Shown: positions 16,914-24,139 of the stretch, piece by piece
How positions within the stretch are numbered: the stretch's first letter is position 1
Layout: the number at the start of each line of letters is the position of its first letter
DNA from: Candidatus Brevundimonas phytovorans
GTDB lineage: Bacteria > Pseudomonadota > Alphaproteobacteria > Caulobacterales > Caulobacteraceae
Length of the DNA stretch: 64,000 nt
Assembly: GCA_029203145.1 (NCBI GenBank)
Contig: CP119309.1
Coordinates: 1,947,001-2,011,000, forward strand
Direction: 5' to 3'
Notes under the pieces: generated by a model
What the model saw: the letters and a program-made list of their open reading frames with translations, nothing else
What the model was told of the DNA's origin: nothing
Databases searched by the model: none
Position numbers and translations under genes: made by a program

Positions 16914-16928
16914 GCAAGGACGGGGCCA
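16914..16928 (-). promoter_or_regulatory. Sigma-54 promoter of the flagellin array
   Basis: The minus strand reads TGGCCCCGTCCTTGC: GG and GC are separated by exactly 10 bases, with TGGCCC as the -24 and TTGC as the -12 element. This is the class of promoter used by late flagellar genes in Caulobacter. Comparable positions before the other three array genes have GG but lose the GC. Confidence 0.82.
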
Positions 16929-17000
16929 CTCGGACCCCGCTGCGCCAGTTTCTCAACGCATTGATTTTTATACGTTAGATTTGGTAAACCACGTTTACAG

Positions 17001-17050
17001 CTCGGCAAATCCTGCCGGGCGACAGCCGAAACCGGCAGGTTTTGCCGGGT
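17001..17050. promoter_or_regulatory. Two palindromes resembling FlbD (ftr) enhancer sites
   Basis: CGGCAAATCCTGCCG (17003-17017) and CCGGCAGGTTTTGCCGG (17032-17048) are related imperfect palindromes 75-135 bp upstream of the sigma-54 promoter. In Caulobacter, FlbD activates sigma-54 flagellar promoters from such sites about 100 bp upstream. The identification is from memory of the CGGCA...TGCCG character of ftr elements, not from a motif scan. Confidence 0.55.
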
Positions 17051-17071
17051 CGCCCGGCAAGAAGCGCCACA

Positions 17072-17398
17072 TCAGCCGCGCCGCGCGCCTTTCCGCCCGA
17101 CCTTTTCCGCCTCTCTCCATCGGTCCTGCATCGCCCGTTCTGCGCTCAAGGCATCGACCGCCAGTCGCCGCGCGCTGTCACAGGCCAGGATCTGGGCGCC
17201 GCGCAGAAGATAGCCGGCCTCCAGGTCGGCCAGACTGGGCGCCGGCGGCAGAACGGCCAGAGCGCAGGGACGCGTCGCCGCCTCAGCCAGAACCAGGCGG
17301 GGCGGCGCAACCGTCGAGATCGGGGGCGAGCCGGCACAGCTCGCGGTCATGAGCGTGCAGACGATCAGCCCGCACAGGGTCCAAGAGTTGGTTCGCAT
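17072..17398 (-). CDS. Rz1/LysC-type outer-membrane spanin lipoprotein
   Basis: This 108-residue lipoprotein starts at ATG 17398, inside the Rz-like gene and in a different frame, overlapping it by 116 bp. Its signal peptide ends LIVCTLMTASCAGSPP (lipobox TASC). The mature part is Pro-rich at first (STVAPPRLVLAEAATRPC) and has Cys residues spaced as in P2 LysC-like proteins. Overlapping placement with an upstream type II membrane protein is the classic arrangement of phage Rz/Rz1 spanins, which fuse inner and outer membranes during lysis. An upstream extension in this frame to 17533 lacks signal features. Confidence 0.7.
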   Translation of the reverse strand: MRTNSWTLCGLIVCTLMTASCAGSPPISTVAPPRLVLAEAATRPCALAVLPPAPSLADLEAGYLLRGAQILACDSARRLAVDALSAERAMQDRWREAEKVGRKGARRG

Positions 17399-17702
17399 CC
17401 TCGGCGCTCCTTGCCTGGGTGACGGCCGCGACGGTCGCCCGCTCCACGGCCAGATTCTGTCGGTGATGGATTTCGAGGCGGACGGCCTGCTGCGCCTGCC
17501 CCGCCGTCTCGATACGGCGCGCATCGGCGTCACGCTCGGCCTGACTCGCCTGCGCCTGGGCCGCGTCCAGCCGCTTCTGCTGAAGGTCGAACGGGTCCCA
17601 GCGCAGCCCCAGCCCGCGGCCGGCGATCGCCAGCAACAGGACCGCCGCCCCCATCAGGGCCAACCATCCCAGCGGCGTCAGCGTCCGCATTACGGCCCTC
17701 AT
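17283..17702 (-). CDS. Rz/LysB-type inner-membrane spanin
   Basis: This 139-residue protein has one N-terminal membrane helix (LGWLALMGAAVLLLAIAGRG) then a long charged helical region, probably coiled coil (QQKRLDAAQAQASQAERDAD), and a short Cys-containing end (ELCRLAPDLDGCAAPPGSG). This matches the phage i-spanin plan. ATG 17702 overlaps the endolysin stop in ATGA; ATG 17690 is an alternative. The o-spanin gene is embedded out of frame in its 3' part. Confidence 0.7.
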   Translation of the reverse strand: MRAVMRTLTPLGWLALMGAAVLLLAIAGRGLGLRWDPFDLQQKRLDAAQAQASQAERDADARRIETAGQAQQAVRLEIHHRQNLAVERATVAAVTQARSAEDANQLLDPVRADRLHAHDRELCRLAPDLDGCAAPPGSG

Positions 17703-18082
17703 GGATAGGCCCTCCGATCCAGTTCGAAGTGCGGACCGTCCCTCAGCCGGGTCCAGTCGCCGCCCCAGGTCAGGGGTACGCCCAGGTCGCTCGCCGCCGC
17801 CTTGAAGGCGCCCGCGATACGGCCATACAGCGGCCAGTCCCAGCGCACCGCCCCGCCAATCAGGGCCGCCACATCGACTGCGTGCCCCGTCAGGTGACGC
17901 GAGTTCAACGTGCGGCTGGCCCCGGCCTTCACCAGCGCGGCCTGACGGGCGGGATCGCGCAGCCCCTCCGTCACCATGAAGTCCACCGGGCTCAGACGGA
18001 TCGCTTCCTCGACCACCGCAATCAGGTCCGGGTGGACGCCCTGCAACCGGGTGCGCGAGCGTTGCGACAGACGAAAGCTCAC
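17699..18082 (-). CDS. M15-family peptidase endolysin
   Basis: This 127-residue enzyme resembles L-alanyl-D-glutamate or D-Ala-D-Ala-cleaving M15 endolysins: SRHLTGHAVDVAALIGG carries the HxxxxxxD zinc motif and DGPHFELDRRAYP the final zinc His. The start is GTG 18082 (VSFRLSQRSR) after GGGAGGCAGG; it overlaps the holin stop in GTGA. Longer in-frame extensions run through the holin gene and are not used. With the holin and spanins it would form a complete lysis cassette. Confidence 0.83.
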   Translation of the reverse strand: MSFRLSQRSRTRLQGVHPDLIAVVEEAIRLSPVDFMVTEGLRDPARQAALVKAGASRTLNSRHLTGHAVDVAALIGGAVRWDWPLYGRIAGAFKAAASDLGVPLTWGGDWTRLRDGPHFELDRRAYP

Positions 18083-18336
18083 GCCCTGCCTCCCGTCGCC
18101 AGACGCAGGCGCAGATTGGCCAGCATGGCGATCATCTGCTGGGCCGTCGGCGCCACCAGATAGAGGACCAGCATCAGGGCGATCAGCCCCATCAGCCCCT
18201 CGGCCACGCGCGGCAGGTCGGCGGGCGCCGTCCGCCCCACCGCCCGCGCCAGCAGGACCCACAGCCCCGCGCTGGCGACAAAAACATAGAGCCTGCGCCA
18301 CAGCCAGCGCCCCTCGGCCAAACCGATCTCGCTCAT
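18079..18336 (-). CDS. Holin-like membrane protein
   Basis: This 85-residue protein has two hydrophobic helices (RLYVFVASAGLWVLLARAV and GLIALMLVLYLVAPTAQQMI) and a basic tail, directly before the endolysin with a 4 bp overlap. Small size, two helices and place in the cassette argue for a holin that releases the endolysin. The sequence itself is not diagnostic. Confidence 0.65.
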   Translation of the reverse strand: MSEIGLAEGRWLWRRLYVFVASAGLWVLLARAVGRTAPADLPRVAEGLMGLIALMLVLYLVAPTAQQMIAMLANLRLRLATGGRA

Positions 18337-18488
18337 CCTTCATCCTCCTGATCGCGGGGCGCGGCGGGCCTGCGCCAGTCGCTGCCCAGATGGTCGAAAC
18401 AGTCGTCGGGGGTCAGCCGCTCGGGCGCGGTCCAGACCTCCTCGTCCAGCAGGTCCGGCTCGAAGATGCGATCGAAATATCGGGTCAT
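18333..18488 (-). CDS. 51-residue acidic protein between spike and holin genes
   Basis: ATG 18488 opens 51 codons (MTRYFDRIFEPDLLDEEVW ... ending AAPRDQEDEG) that stop in an ATGA overlap with the holin start. The gene begins 5 bp after the DUF2793 stop, so it sits exactly in register in a chain of coupled genes. It is acidic, with several Trp and Asp/Glu residues, and soluble. No family recognised; a virion or lysis-control role is inferred from context only. Confidence 0.65.
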   Translation of the reverse strand: MTRYFDRIFEPDLLDEEVWTAPERLTPDDCFDHLGSDWRRPAAPRDQEDEG

Positions 18489-18493
18489 GCCGC

Positions 18494-19960
18494 TCACCCG
18501 ATCGCCGTCAGCCAGACGACGCCCGCCGCGCCCGCGCCGCCCGCGCCGCCCGCTGTCACACCCGCGCCGCCGCCCCCGCCGCCCGCGCCATAGAGACCGC
18601 CCCCCGCGCCGGGATTGCCTGCGCCCGAGGCCGCGCCGCCGCCGCCTCCACCGCCGCCGCCCACGCAGGACAAGGCCGACAGCGGCGACGCCTGACCGCC
18701 CAGACCGGATGTCGTGCGCCCCAGCCCCCCCGCCGCCCGAACATGCAGGACCGCGCCGTCACCGCCCGCGCCGCCGCTGAAGGCGACGTTAGCCGCGCTG
18801 ACGCCGCCGCCTGCACCGCCGCCGCCCGGACCGTCCGGCCGGCTCTGCGCCTGCCCGACGCCAGCGATGGCGGTCGCCGACGAGTCGCCCCCCGCGTTGG
18901 AGCGGATCAGCCCCCCGCCCCCCGCGCCGCCCACGCCCGAGGATGCGGTTCCTGCCGCCCCGCCCTTGCCGCCCTCGCCCGTCAGCAGCAGATTTCCCCC
19001 TGCCGAGACCGTCGAGCTCGCGCCGGCGCCGCCGCTGACGCCGCCCGCCCCGACCGCCACGGCAAGCGCGCCGGAGAACCCGTTGACCGGCCACAGCCCT
19101 GTGACCACGCCGCCTGCGCCGCCCCCGCCGCCGCCAAAGCGCGCGGTTCCGGCCGCTCCGATCGCACCGTTTCCACCGCCGCCGCCGCCCCCCACGCACA
19201 CCGCCTCGACCCAGCGCGCCCAGGCAGGCGGGGTCCAGCTGGCGCCCGTTGTCAGCACCGTGGTCTCACGCCGCGTCGCACCTTGGGCGAACCACAGACG
19301 CGCGGTCGCGCGATCCACCGTGAAGGCCTCGCGCCAGGTCCCGCCGTCGGCGCTGACCTTGAGCCTCAGGTCGTCGTCCCCAATAAGGCCCAGCTCGGCC
19401 CGCCCGCCCCAGCCGCTCTGGAACAGCAGGGACAGGACGTCCGACGCCCCCTGCTTGTTGAAGGTGAAGCGCAGATCGCCGTCGCCGCCGCTCTCGCTCT
19501 CCAGCGCGGTCCACAGCGCCTTGTTCAGACGGGCGGCGAAGATATTGGCCGCATCCGCCGCGGTGTTCACCCCCAGACGGGTCAGGTTTTGCAGGGCCGT
19601 GACGGGCTCGCCCGCCAGCGGCGTCCAGAGCCCGGCCCGCCGCACCAGCACCTCTTCGCTATCGAGCACCACGGCCAGCAGGCCGTCGGGCGCCGCGACC
19701 GCGATCCAGCCGCCCGCTTCGGCGCGCATCAGGCTGCCTGTCGGTCGTCCGGCCCACTCCGCGCCGGTGGCGCCGGGCGGCAGAATATAGAGGGCGCCGT
19801 CGGCGGGGGTCGCAGGCTGGGCCGTCACCGTGCGGCTGACCACCGCGGTCTGGGTCAGGGCGTCCAGACGGGTCAGCGCCTCGTTCAGGGTGACATGCTT
19901 TTGCAGTTGTCCCGCCGCAAGATAGGGCAGGCCCAGCCGGGCGCTGGCGTCGTCGCTCAT
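18494..19960 (-). CDS. DUF2793 spike/tail-fibre-like protein with glycine-rich C-terminus
   Basis: This is a 488-residue protein. Residues 1-100 form a DUF2793 domain (ARLGLPYLAAGQLQKHVTLN, EALTRLDALTQ), a family found in phage tail and gene-transfer-agent spike proteins, including as I recall GhsA of the Rhodobacter GTA. The middle (about 100-260) is mixed beta. From about residue 265 to the end it is almost all Gly, Ala and Ser in GGAGG-type repeats, likely a polyglycine-helix adhesive tip. ATG 19960 follows GGAGGA. It is first of the spike-lysis unit. No capsid, portal or terminase gene is near. Confidence 0.78.
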   Translation of the reverse strand: MSDDASARLGLPYLAAGQLQKHVTLNEALTRLDALTQTAVVSRTVTAQPATPADGALYILPPGATGAEWAGRPTGSLMRAEAGGWIAVAAPDGLLAVVLDSEEVLVRRAGLWTPLAGEPVTALQNLTRLGVNTAADAANIFAARLNKALWTALESESGGDGDLRFTFNKQGASDVLSLLFQSGWGGRAELGLIGDDDLRLKVSADGGTWREAFTVDRATARLWFAQGATRRETTVLTTGASWTPPAWARWVEAVCVGGGGGGGNGAIGAAGTARFGGGGGGAGGVVTGLWPVNGFSGALAVAVGAGGVSGGAGASSTVSAGGNLLLTGEGGKGGAAGTASSGVGGAGGGGLIRSNAGGDSSATAIAGVGQAQSRPDGPGGGGAGGGVSAANVAFSGGAGGDGAVLHVRAAGGLGRTTSGLGGQASPLSALSCVGGGGGGGGGAASGAGNPGAGGGLYGAGGGGGGAGVTAGGAGGAGAAGVVWLTAIG

Positions 19961-20183
19961 CGAATAGTCCTCCAGGGATTGGAGGATCAGTCTGCTCAAG
20001 CCTGCGACTCAGGCGCGCCGAACGCGGGCGGCGCCCGGCAAACCCGGAAAATCACAGGGATTGGCCGCCCAAATTGCGCGCGTCGTCGAGCGTCGGACGC
20101 CGCGGCCTCGCTCTCGACAGGCGGCGCCCCGGTCGGATAGGCCAAGGGGGCGGTCCGCCGCATCTGTCCTCAAGGAAGTCCGC

Positions 20184-21143
20184 TTGATCTCACCGTTGAA
20201 GGCCGTGATCCACCTGGCGTTGCTGGGCTTGCTGGCCGCGCCCGCCGTCATCGCCCTGTCGGCGCTCTCGCGGTTCGACCACCGCTGGACCGACCTGTTG
20301 GCCCAGTTCGCGGCCCCAGCCCTGGCCGTAACCCTGCTTCTGACCCTGGCCAGCGCCCTGCTGAGGGTGCGCCCCGCCATGATCGCGGGTCTGGGCGTCA
20401 CCGTCCTGCTGATCCTCGCCGCCTGGCCGCAGTGGTTCCCACGCGGCGGGGCCTTGCCCCGCGAAGGCGCGCCGGCGCTGACCCTCTATTCCGCCAACCT
20501 CTGGGCCTGGAACACCGACGTCGAGGCCATCACCCGCTCCATCCGTGAGGCGAACCCCGACATCGTGGTTCTGGTCGAACTGGGCGACGCGCCCTCGGCT
20601 CAGTTGGATCGCGTGCTCGCTGGCTACCCGCATCGCGTGCTGAACGCCCGCGTGGACCGGCCCAGCGGCGCCGCCCGCGCCGCCATCGCCTCGCGCTATC
20701 CCCTGACCGCCATCGCCGACCGGCCCGATGGCCTGGTCTCGGTCGCCGCGACCGCCCAGACCCCGCTCGGCCCCGTCAACATCGTCGGCGCCCACCTGAC
20801 CCGGCCCTGGCCCTTCCAGCCTCAGTGGGGCCAGATTCATCAGGCCGCAGCGCTCGCCGCCATTCGCCGCGACCTGACCGGCCCGGTCATCGCAGCGGGC
20901 GATTTCAACAGCGTCTCCAGCGCCCGCATCGGCCGTCAGATCCAGGCCGAGGCCGGCCTGATCCCCGCCCCCGGCTGGCCCGGCACCTGGCCCGCGGCGG
21001 TTCCGTCGGCCGCCGCCATGACCATCGACCAGGTCTGGCGCTCTCCCGACCTGGCCCTGCTGGAACGCAAGCTGGGCCGCAAGACCGGCTCGGACCACCG
21101 CCCCGTCATCACCCGCTTCACACTGGCGGCAGAAGCGCCCTGA
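20184..21143 (+). CDS. Membrane-anchored endonuclease/exonuclease/phosphatase-family protein
   Basis: This roughly 319-residue protein has three N-terminal membrane helices (about residues 5-85: AVIHLALLGLLAAPAVIALS, LLTLASALLRVRP, LGVTVLLILAAWPQWF) followed by an EEP catalytic domain in the periplasm: LTLYSANLWAWN, VVLVELGD, AAGDFNS and GSDHRPVI carry the metal and catalytic Asn, Glu, Asp and His residues. Members are phosphodiesterases or nucleases; the substrate here is unknown. The start is taken as TTG 20184, seven bases after AAGGA. The 3' end overlaps the convergent cca gene by 26 bp. Confidence 0.8.
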   Translation: MISPLKAVIHLALLGLLAAPAVIALSALSRFDHRWTDLLAQFAAPALAVTLLLTLASALLRVRPAMIAGLGVTVLLILAAWPQWFPRGGALPREGAPALTLYSANLWAWNTDVEAITRSIREANPDIVVLVELGDAPSAQLDRVLAGYPHRVLNARVDRPSGAARAAIASRYPLTAIADRPDGLVSVAATAQTPLGPVNIVGAHLTRPWPFQPQWGQIHQAAALAAIRRDLTGPVIAAGDFNSVSSARIGRQIQAEAGLIPAPGWPGTWPAAVPSAAAMTIDQVWRSPDLALLERKLGRKTGSDHRPVITRFTLAAEAP

Positions 21144-22323
21144 GCCGTTCTTCGTGGCCGTGGCCGGGGAAATCGTCCGCGATCCAGCCAGCCTCAAAGG
21201 CCTTGAGCACCCGCCCCGTCTCCGGCCCCGGCTTCAGCCCCAGCTTCGCCAGATCGCGCCCGCCGACAGGCAGCAACGGTCGCGACCAGTCCTGCGCCAA
21301 GGCCAGCAGTCGCCGCGCGTCCTCGGCCTTGCCGCCCGCCGCCCAGGCGCGCATGACGCGGTCCTCGAAGGCCTGACGCCCGTCGCGATAGATCAGCGCG
21401 CGCGCTTGCGGGTCCGTCAGCCCCGTCGTCCCCTCGCCGCCGACCGCCGCGACCAGTCGGTCGCGCTGGGCGTTCGACAGACGCAGAGCGCGCGCAATCT
21501 CAGCCACCCGCGCAGGATCAGCGGGCAATAAGGCCGACAGCCGCAGCACCGCATCGCCGCTCAGGTCCACCATCGCCTCGAACAGGGCCAGGTCAGCAGG
21601 TCCCGACAGCACCCGCCCCAGCACGCTCGCTTCAGCCATCAGCCGCACCGCCGGGCGCGGATCGGGCGCGGCCAGCAGCTTCAGCAGTTCCTTGGACACC
21701 CGCTCCGCCGACAACTGCTCGACGCCCTCGGCCAAGGCCGCACAGGCCGCCACCGCCGCCGCATCCGGCGCGCCGCGCCCGTACCAGGCGTAAAAGCGAT
21801 AGAAGCGCAGGATGCGCAGGTAGTCCTCGCGGATGCGCCCCTCCGGCGCGCCCACAAAGACGATCCGCCCGGCCATCGCATCATCAACCCCCTGCCCCGT
21901 CGGGTCGAGAATGACGCCGTCCGCGTCGGCATAGAGGGCGTTCAGACGGAAATCCCGCCGCCCCGCGTCCTCGGCCCAATCCGTGGTGAAGGCCACCGTG
22001 GCGCGCCGCCCGTCCGTCGAGACGTCGCGGCGCAGGGTGGTGATCTCGAACGGCTGGCGCTCCGAAATCGCCGTCACCGTCCCGTGCTCGATGCCCGTTG
22101 GAACCGAACGCAGGCCCGCCGCCTTCAGCGCCGCCACCACGGCGTCAGGCGTCAGGGTCGTGGCGATGTCGATGTCGTCGATGGGCACGCCGATCAGGGC
22201 GTTGCGCACGCAGCCGCCGACAAACCGCGCGCAATCCGCCCCGCCCGCCGCCGCCAGCGCCGTCATCACGGCTCGCGTAGTCGGGGCGGTCAGCCAGTCC
22301 TGCCCTTGCAGCCTGTGGCTCAC
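21118..22323 (-). CDS. cca: CCA tRNA nucleotidyltransferase
   Basis: This 401-residue class II enzyme adds or repairs the CCA end of tRNAs. Residues 30-60 hold the nucleotidyltransferase motif (ARFVGGCVRNALIG, DDIDIATT), followed by RRDVSTDGR, RRDFRLNALY and the nucleotide-selecting helix region (RIREDYLRILRFYRFYA). The C-terminal half is helical. The ATG at 22323 overlaps the CoA pyrophosphatase stop by 4 bp; DUF1285 - NUDIX - cca is a conserved three-gene unit in many Alphaproteobacteria. Confidence 0.95.
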   Translation of the reverse strand: MSHRLQGQDWLTAPTTRAVMTALAAAGGADCARFVGGCVRNALIGVPIDDIDIATTLTPDAVVAALKAAGLRSVPTGIEHGTVTAISERQPFEITTLRRDVSTDGRRATVAFTTDWAEDAGRRDFRLNALYADADGVILDPTGQGVDDAMAGRIVFVGAPEGRIREDYLRILRFYRFYAWYGRGAPDAAAVAACAALAEGVEQLSAERVSKELLKLLAAPDPRPAVRLMAEASVLGRVLSGPADLALFEAMVDLSGDAVLRLSALLPADPARVAEIARALRLSNAQRDRLVAAVGGEGTTGLTDPQARALIYRDGRQAFEDRVMRAWAAGGKAEDARRLLALAQDWSRPLLPVGGRDLAKLGLKPGPETGRVLKAFEAGWIADDFPGHGHEERLRALLPPV

Positions 22324-22982
22324 GCCGCGTCCTCGGCCGCCGCCGACAGGGGCTCGACCTCGTCGCCGTACAGCCGCCCGAACAGCCCCTTCAGAATGCC
22401 CGCCGTCACGCCCCAGATGTAACGTTCCTCGAACGGCATGGCCCAGAACCAGCGCCGTGCGCCGCCCTCGGGGTCATAATAGTCTCGGCGGTGATTGACC
22501 GGGTCCATCAGAAAGTCCCACGGCACCTCGAACACCTCGGCCACCTCGTCCGGCGAGGGCGTGACCGACGGCGGCGCCGTCAGCCAGCCGACCACCGGCG
22601 TGACCAGAAACCCCGTCCCCGTCTCGTAGGGATCGCCCAGCCCCAGCAGTTCGACCACGTTCGGCTCCAACGCCACCTCTTCGAAGGCTTCGCGCAGGGC
22701 CGCCTGTCCCGCCGTCTCGCCGGGGTCCAGCCGCCCGCCGGGAAAGGCGATCTGGCCGGTGTGACTGGCCAGGCTGTCCGAACGGCGCGTCATCAACACC
22801 ATTGGCCCGTCGTCATGCATGATGATCGGCACCAGGACGGCGGCGGGCCGCAGTTCGCGCGCCGCACGCGCCATGTCGGGGTTCAGATCATAGTCCGAAC
22901 GGATCGCCGTCCGCTCCGGCGTCCACGTCTCGACCGGGTCGAGATGGGCCAGCAGCCGCTTCTTCAAACTCTCGCAGCTCAT
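22320..22982 (-). CDS. CoA pyrophosphatase (NUDIX hydrolase)
   Basis: This 220-residue NUDIX protein has the box GRLDPGETAGQAALREAFEE (GxxxxxExxxxxxxREUxEE) with the CoA-type upstream motif LMTRRSDSLASHTGQIAFPG. It probably cleaves CoA or related dinucleoside diphosphates. It overlaps DUF1285 upstream and cca downstream by 4 bp each, so all three are co-translated. Confidence 0.9.
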   Translation of the reverse strand: MSCESLKKRLLAHLDPVETWTPERTAIRSDYDLNPDMARAARELRPAAVLVPIIMHDDGPMVLMTRRSDSLASHTGQIAFPGGRLDPGETAGQAALREAFEEVALEPNVVELLGLGDPYETGTGFLVTPVVGWLTAPPSVTPSPDEVAEVFEVPWDFLMDPVNHRRDYYDPEGGARRWFWAMPFEERYIWGVTAGILKGLFGRLYGDEVEPLSAAAEDAA

Positions 22983-23530
22983 TCCACGCTCCCCAGGGCG
23001 AAGACCTCGCTGCCGGACCGCACCACCAGTTGCCCGTCCACCGCCTCGGCCCGCTCGACCAACTCATAGAAGACCGACCGCGCGATCCGCGCCCACAGGT
23101 CCGCCCGCACATGGAGGCGCGGCGCCGGTTCGCCGGTCGCCGCGTCCGTCTCGACGATGATGGCGTGCTCCGCCCCCGCCTCGACCACATCGCCCACGTC
23201 GGTCGTAAACCTCAGCACGCCGTCCGCCGCCTGCATCGTCACGGCTCGGAACGGCAGGTCCTCGACCTTGATCTTCAGCTTCTCGGCAGGCGTGACCAGG
23301 TGATAGCCGTCCGGGTCCTTCCGCAGCACGGTCGAGAACAGCCGCACCAGTTCGGCCCGACCGATGGGCGCGCCTTCATGCATCCAGACGCCGTCGGCGC
23401 GGATCAGGATGTCGATGTCGCCGCAATGGTCGGGATGCCACAGATGCACAGGCGGCAAACCCCGCCCGGGCGCTTGCCGCGCGGCTTCGGCCACGCCCGA
23501 CAGACCGGACGATGTCGCTGGGTTGGTCAT
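22979..23530 (-). CDS. DUF1285 domain protein
   Basis: This 183-residue soluble protein starts at ATG 23530 (MTNPATSSGLSGV). Motifs HCGDIDILIRADGVWMHEGA, RLFSTVLRKDPDGYHLVTPA and EDLPFRAV are typical of DUF1285, whose structure is known but whose function is not. It is first in the DUF1285 - NUDIX - cca unit. Confidence 0.88.
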   Translation of the reverse strand: MTNPATSSGLSGVAEAARQAPGRGLPPVHLWHPDHCGDIDILIRADGVWMHEGAPIGRAELVRLFSTVLRKDPDGYHLVTPAEKLKIKVEDLPFRAVTMQAADGVLRFTTDVGDVVEAGAEHAIIVETDAATGEPAPRLHVRADLWARIARSVFYELVERAEAVDGQLVVRSGSEVFALGSVE

Positions 23531-23578
23531 TTCCGAACTATGGGGCGCGCCGCCCGGCAAAGGAAGGTGGAACGGCCC

Positions 23579-24088
23579 TCAGACCACCGGATGCACGGCC
23601 CCGACCGGCGCCGTCGCCGTGATCGGCAGCCACATGATCCGACGCCGATCCACCGGCCCGCTGAACACAGCGTCCGGCGCGGCCACAAAGCCAAAGCGCG
23701 AGAAATAGGGCGGATCGCCGATCAACAGCACGCCGTCCAGCTTCATCGCCCTGGCTTCGTCGATGCAGGCCTGCACCAATTCAGCGCCCAGCCCGCCGCG
23801 ACGGCTGGCGGCGTCCACCGCGATAGGCCCCAGAAACACCGAGCGCGCGGCCCCGACTGTGATCGACCACAGCCGCACCGACCCGATCAACCGTTCACCT
23901 TCGAAGGCGCAAAAGCCGACCGCCAGCGCCGCCGCTTCCCGCAGCCGCTCCGCCGTCTTGGCGAACCGACCGGGACCAAAGGCCGCCAGCACCAGAGCGT
24001 CAATCGACGCAGAATCCCCCGATCGTTCTCGCTCGATACGGACGGGGGCTGCGGACTCGACGGAGACTGGGGCGGCGACGGCGTTCAT
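23579..24088 (-). CDS. GNAT-family N-acetyltransferase
   Basis: This 169-residue protein has the acetyl-CoA-binding motif A as VFLGPIAVDAASRRGGLGAE (the R-G-x-G-x-E variant) and a YhbS-like end (LIGDPPYFSRFGF). The acetyl acceptor cannot be predicted. It stands alone, 48 bp from the DUF1285 start, on the same strand. Confidence 0.87.
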   Translation of the reverse strand: MNAVAAPVSVESAAPVRIERERSGDSASIDALVLAAFGPGRFAKTAERLREAAALAVGFCAFEGERLIGSVRLWSITVGAARSVFLGPIAVDAASRRGGLGAELVQACIDEARAMKLDGVLLIGDPPYFSRFGFVAAPDAVFSGPVDRRRIMWLPITATAPVGAVHPVV

Positions 24089-24139
24089 GCGCGGCGCCTA
24101 GACCCCCAGCCCCCTCGAATCAATCACGTTTGCGAGAAA

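Noticed and set aside
16837..16956. Longer first flagellin beginning at the upstream in-frame ATG (MRNWRSG...)
   Set aside because: That start lies upstream of the sigma-54 promoter and breaks the conserved MANSINTN start.
18494..19200. Low-complexity repeat block that could be taken for a repeat array
   Set aside because: It is the glycine-rich coding end of the DUF2793 protein; codons vary while the protein stays Gly/Ala-rich.
17072..19960. Complete prophage
   Set aside because: No integrase, repressor, terminase, portal, capsid or attachment-site repeats are present in or beside the module.
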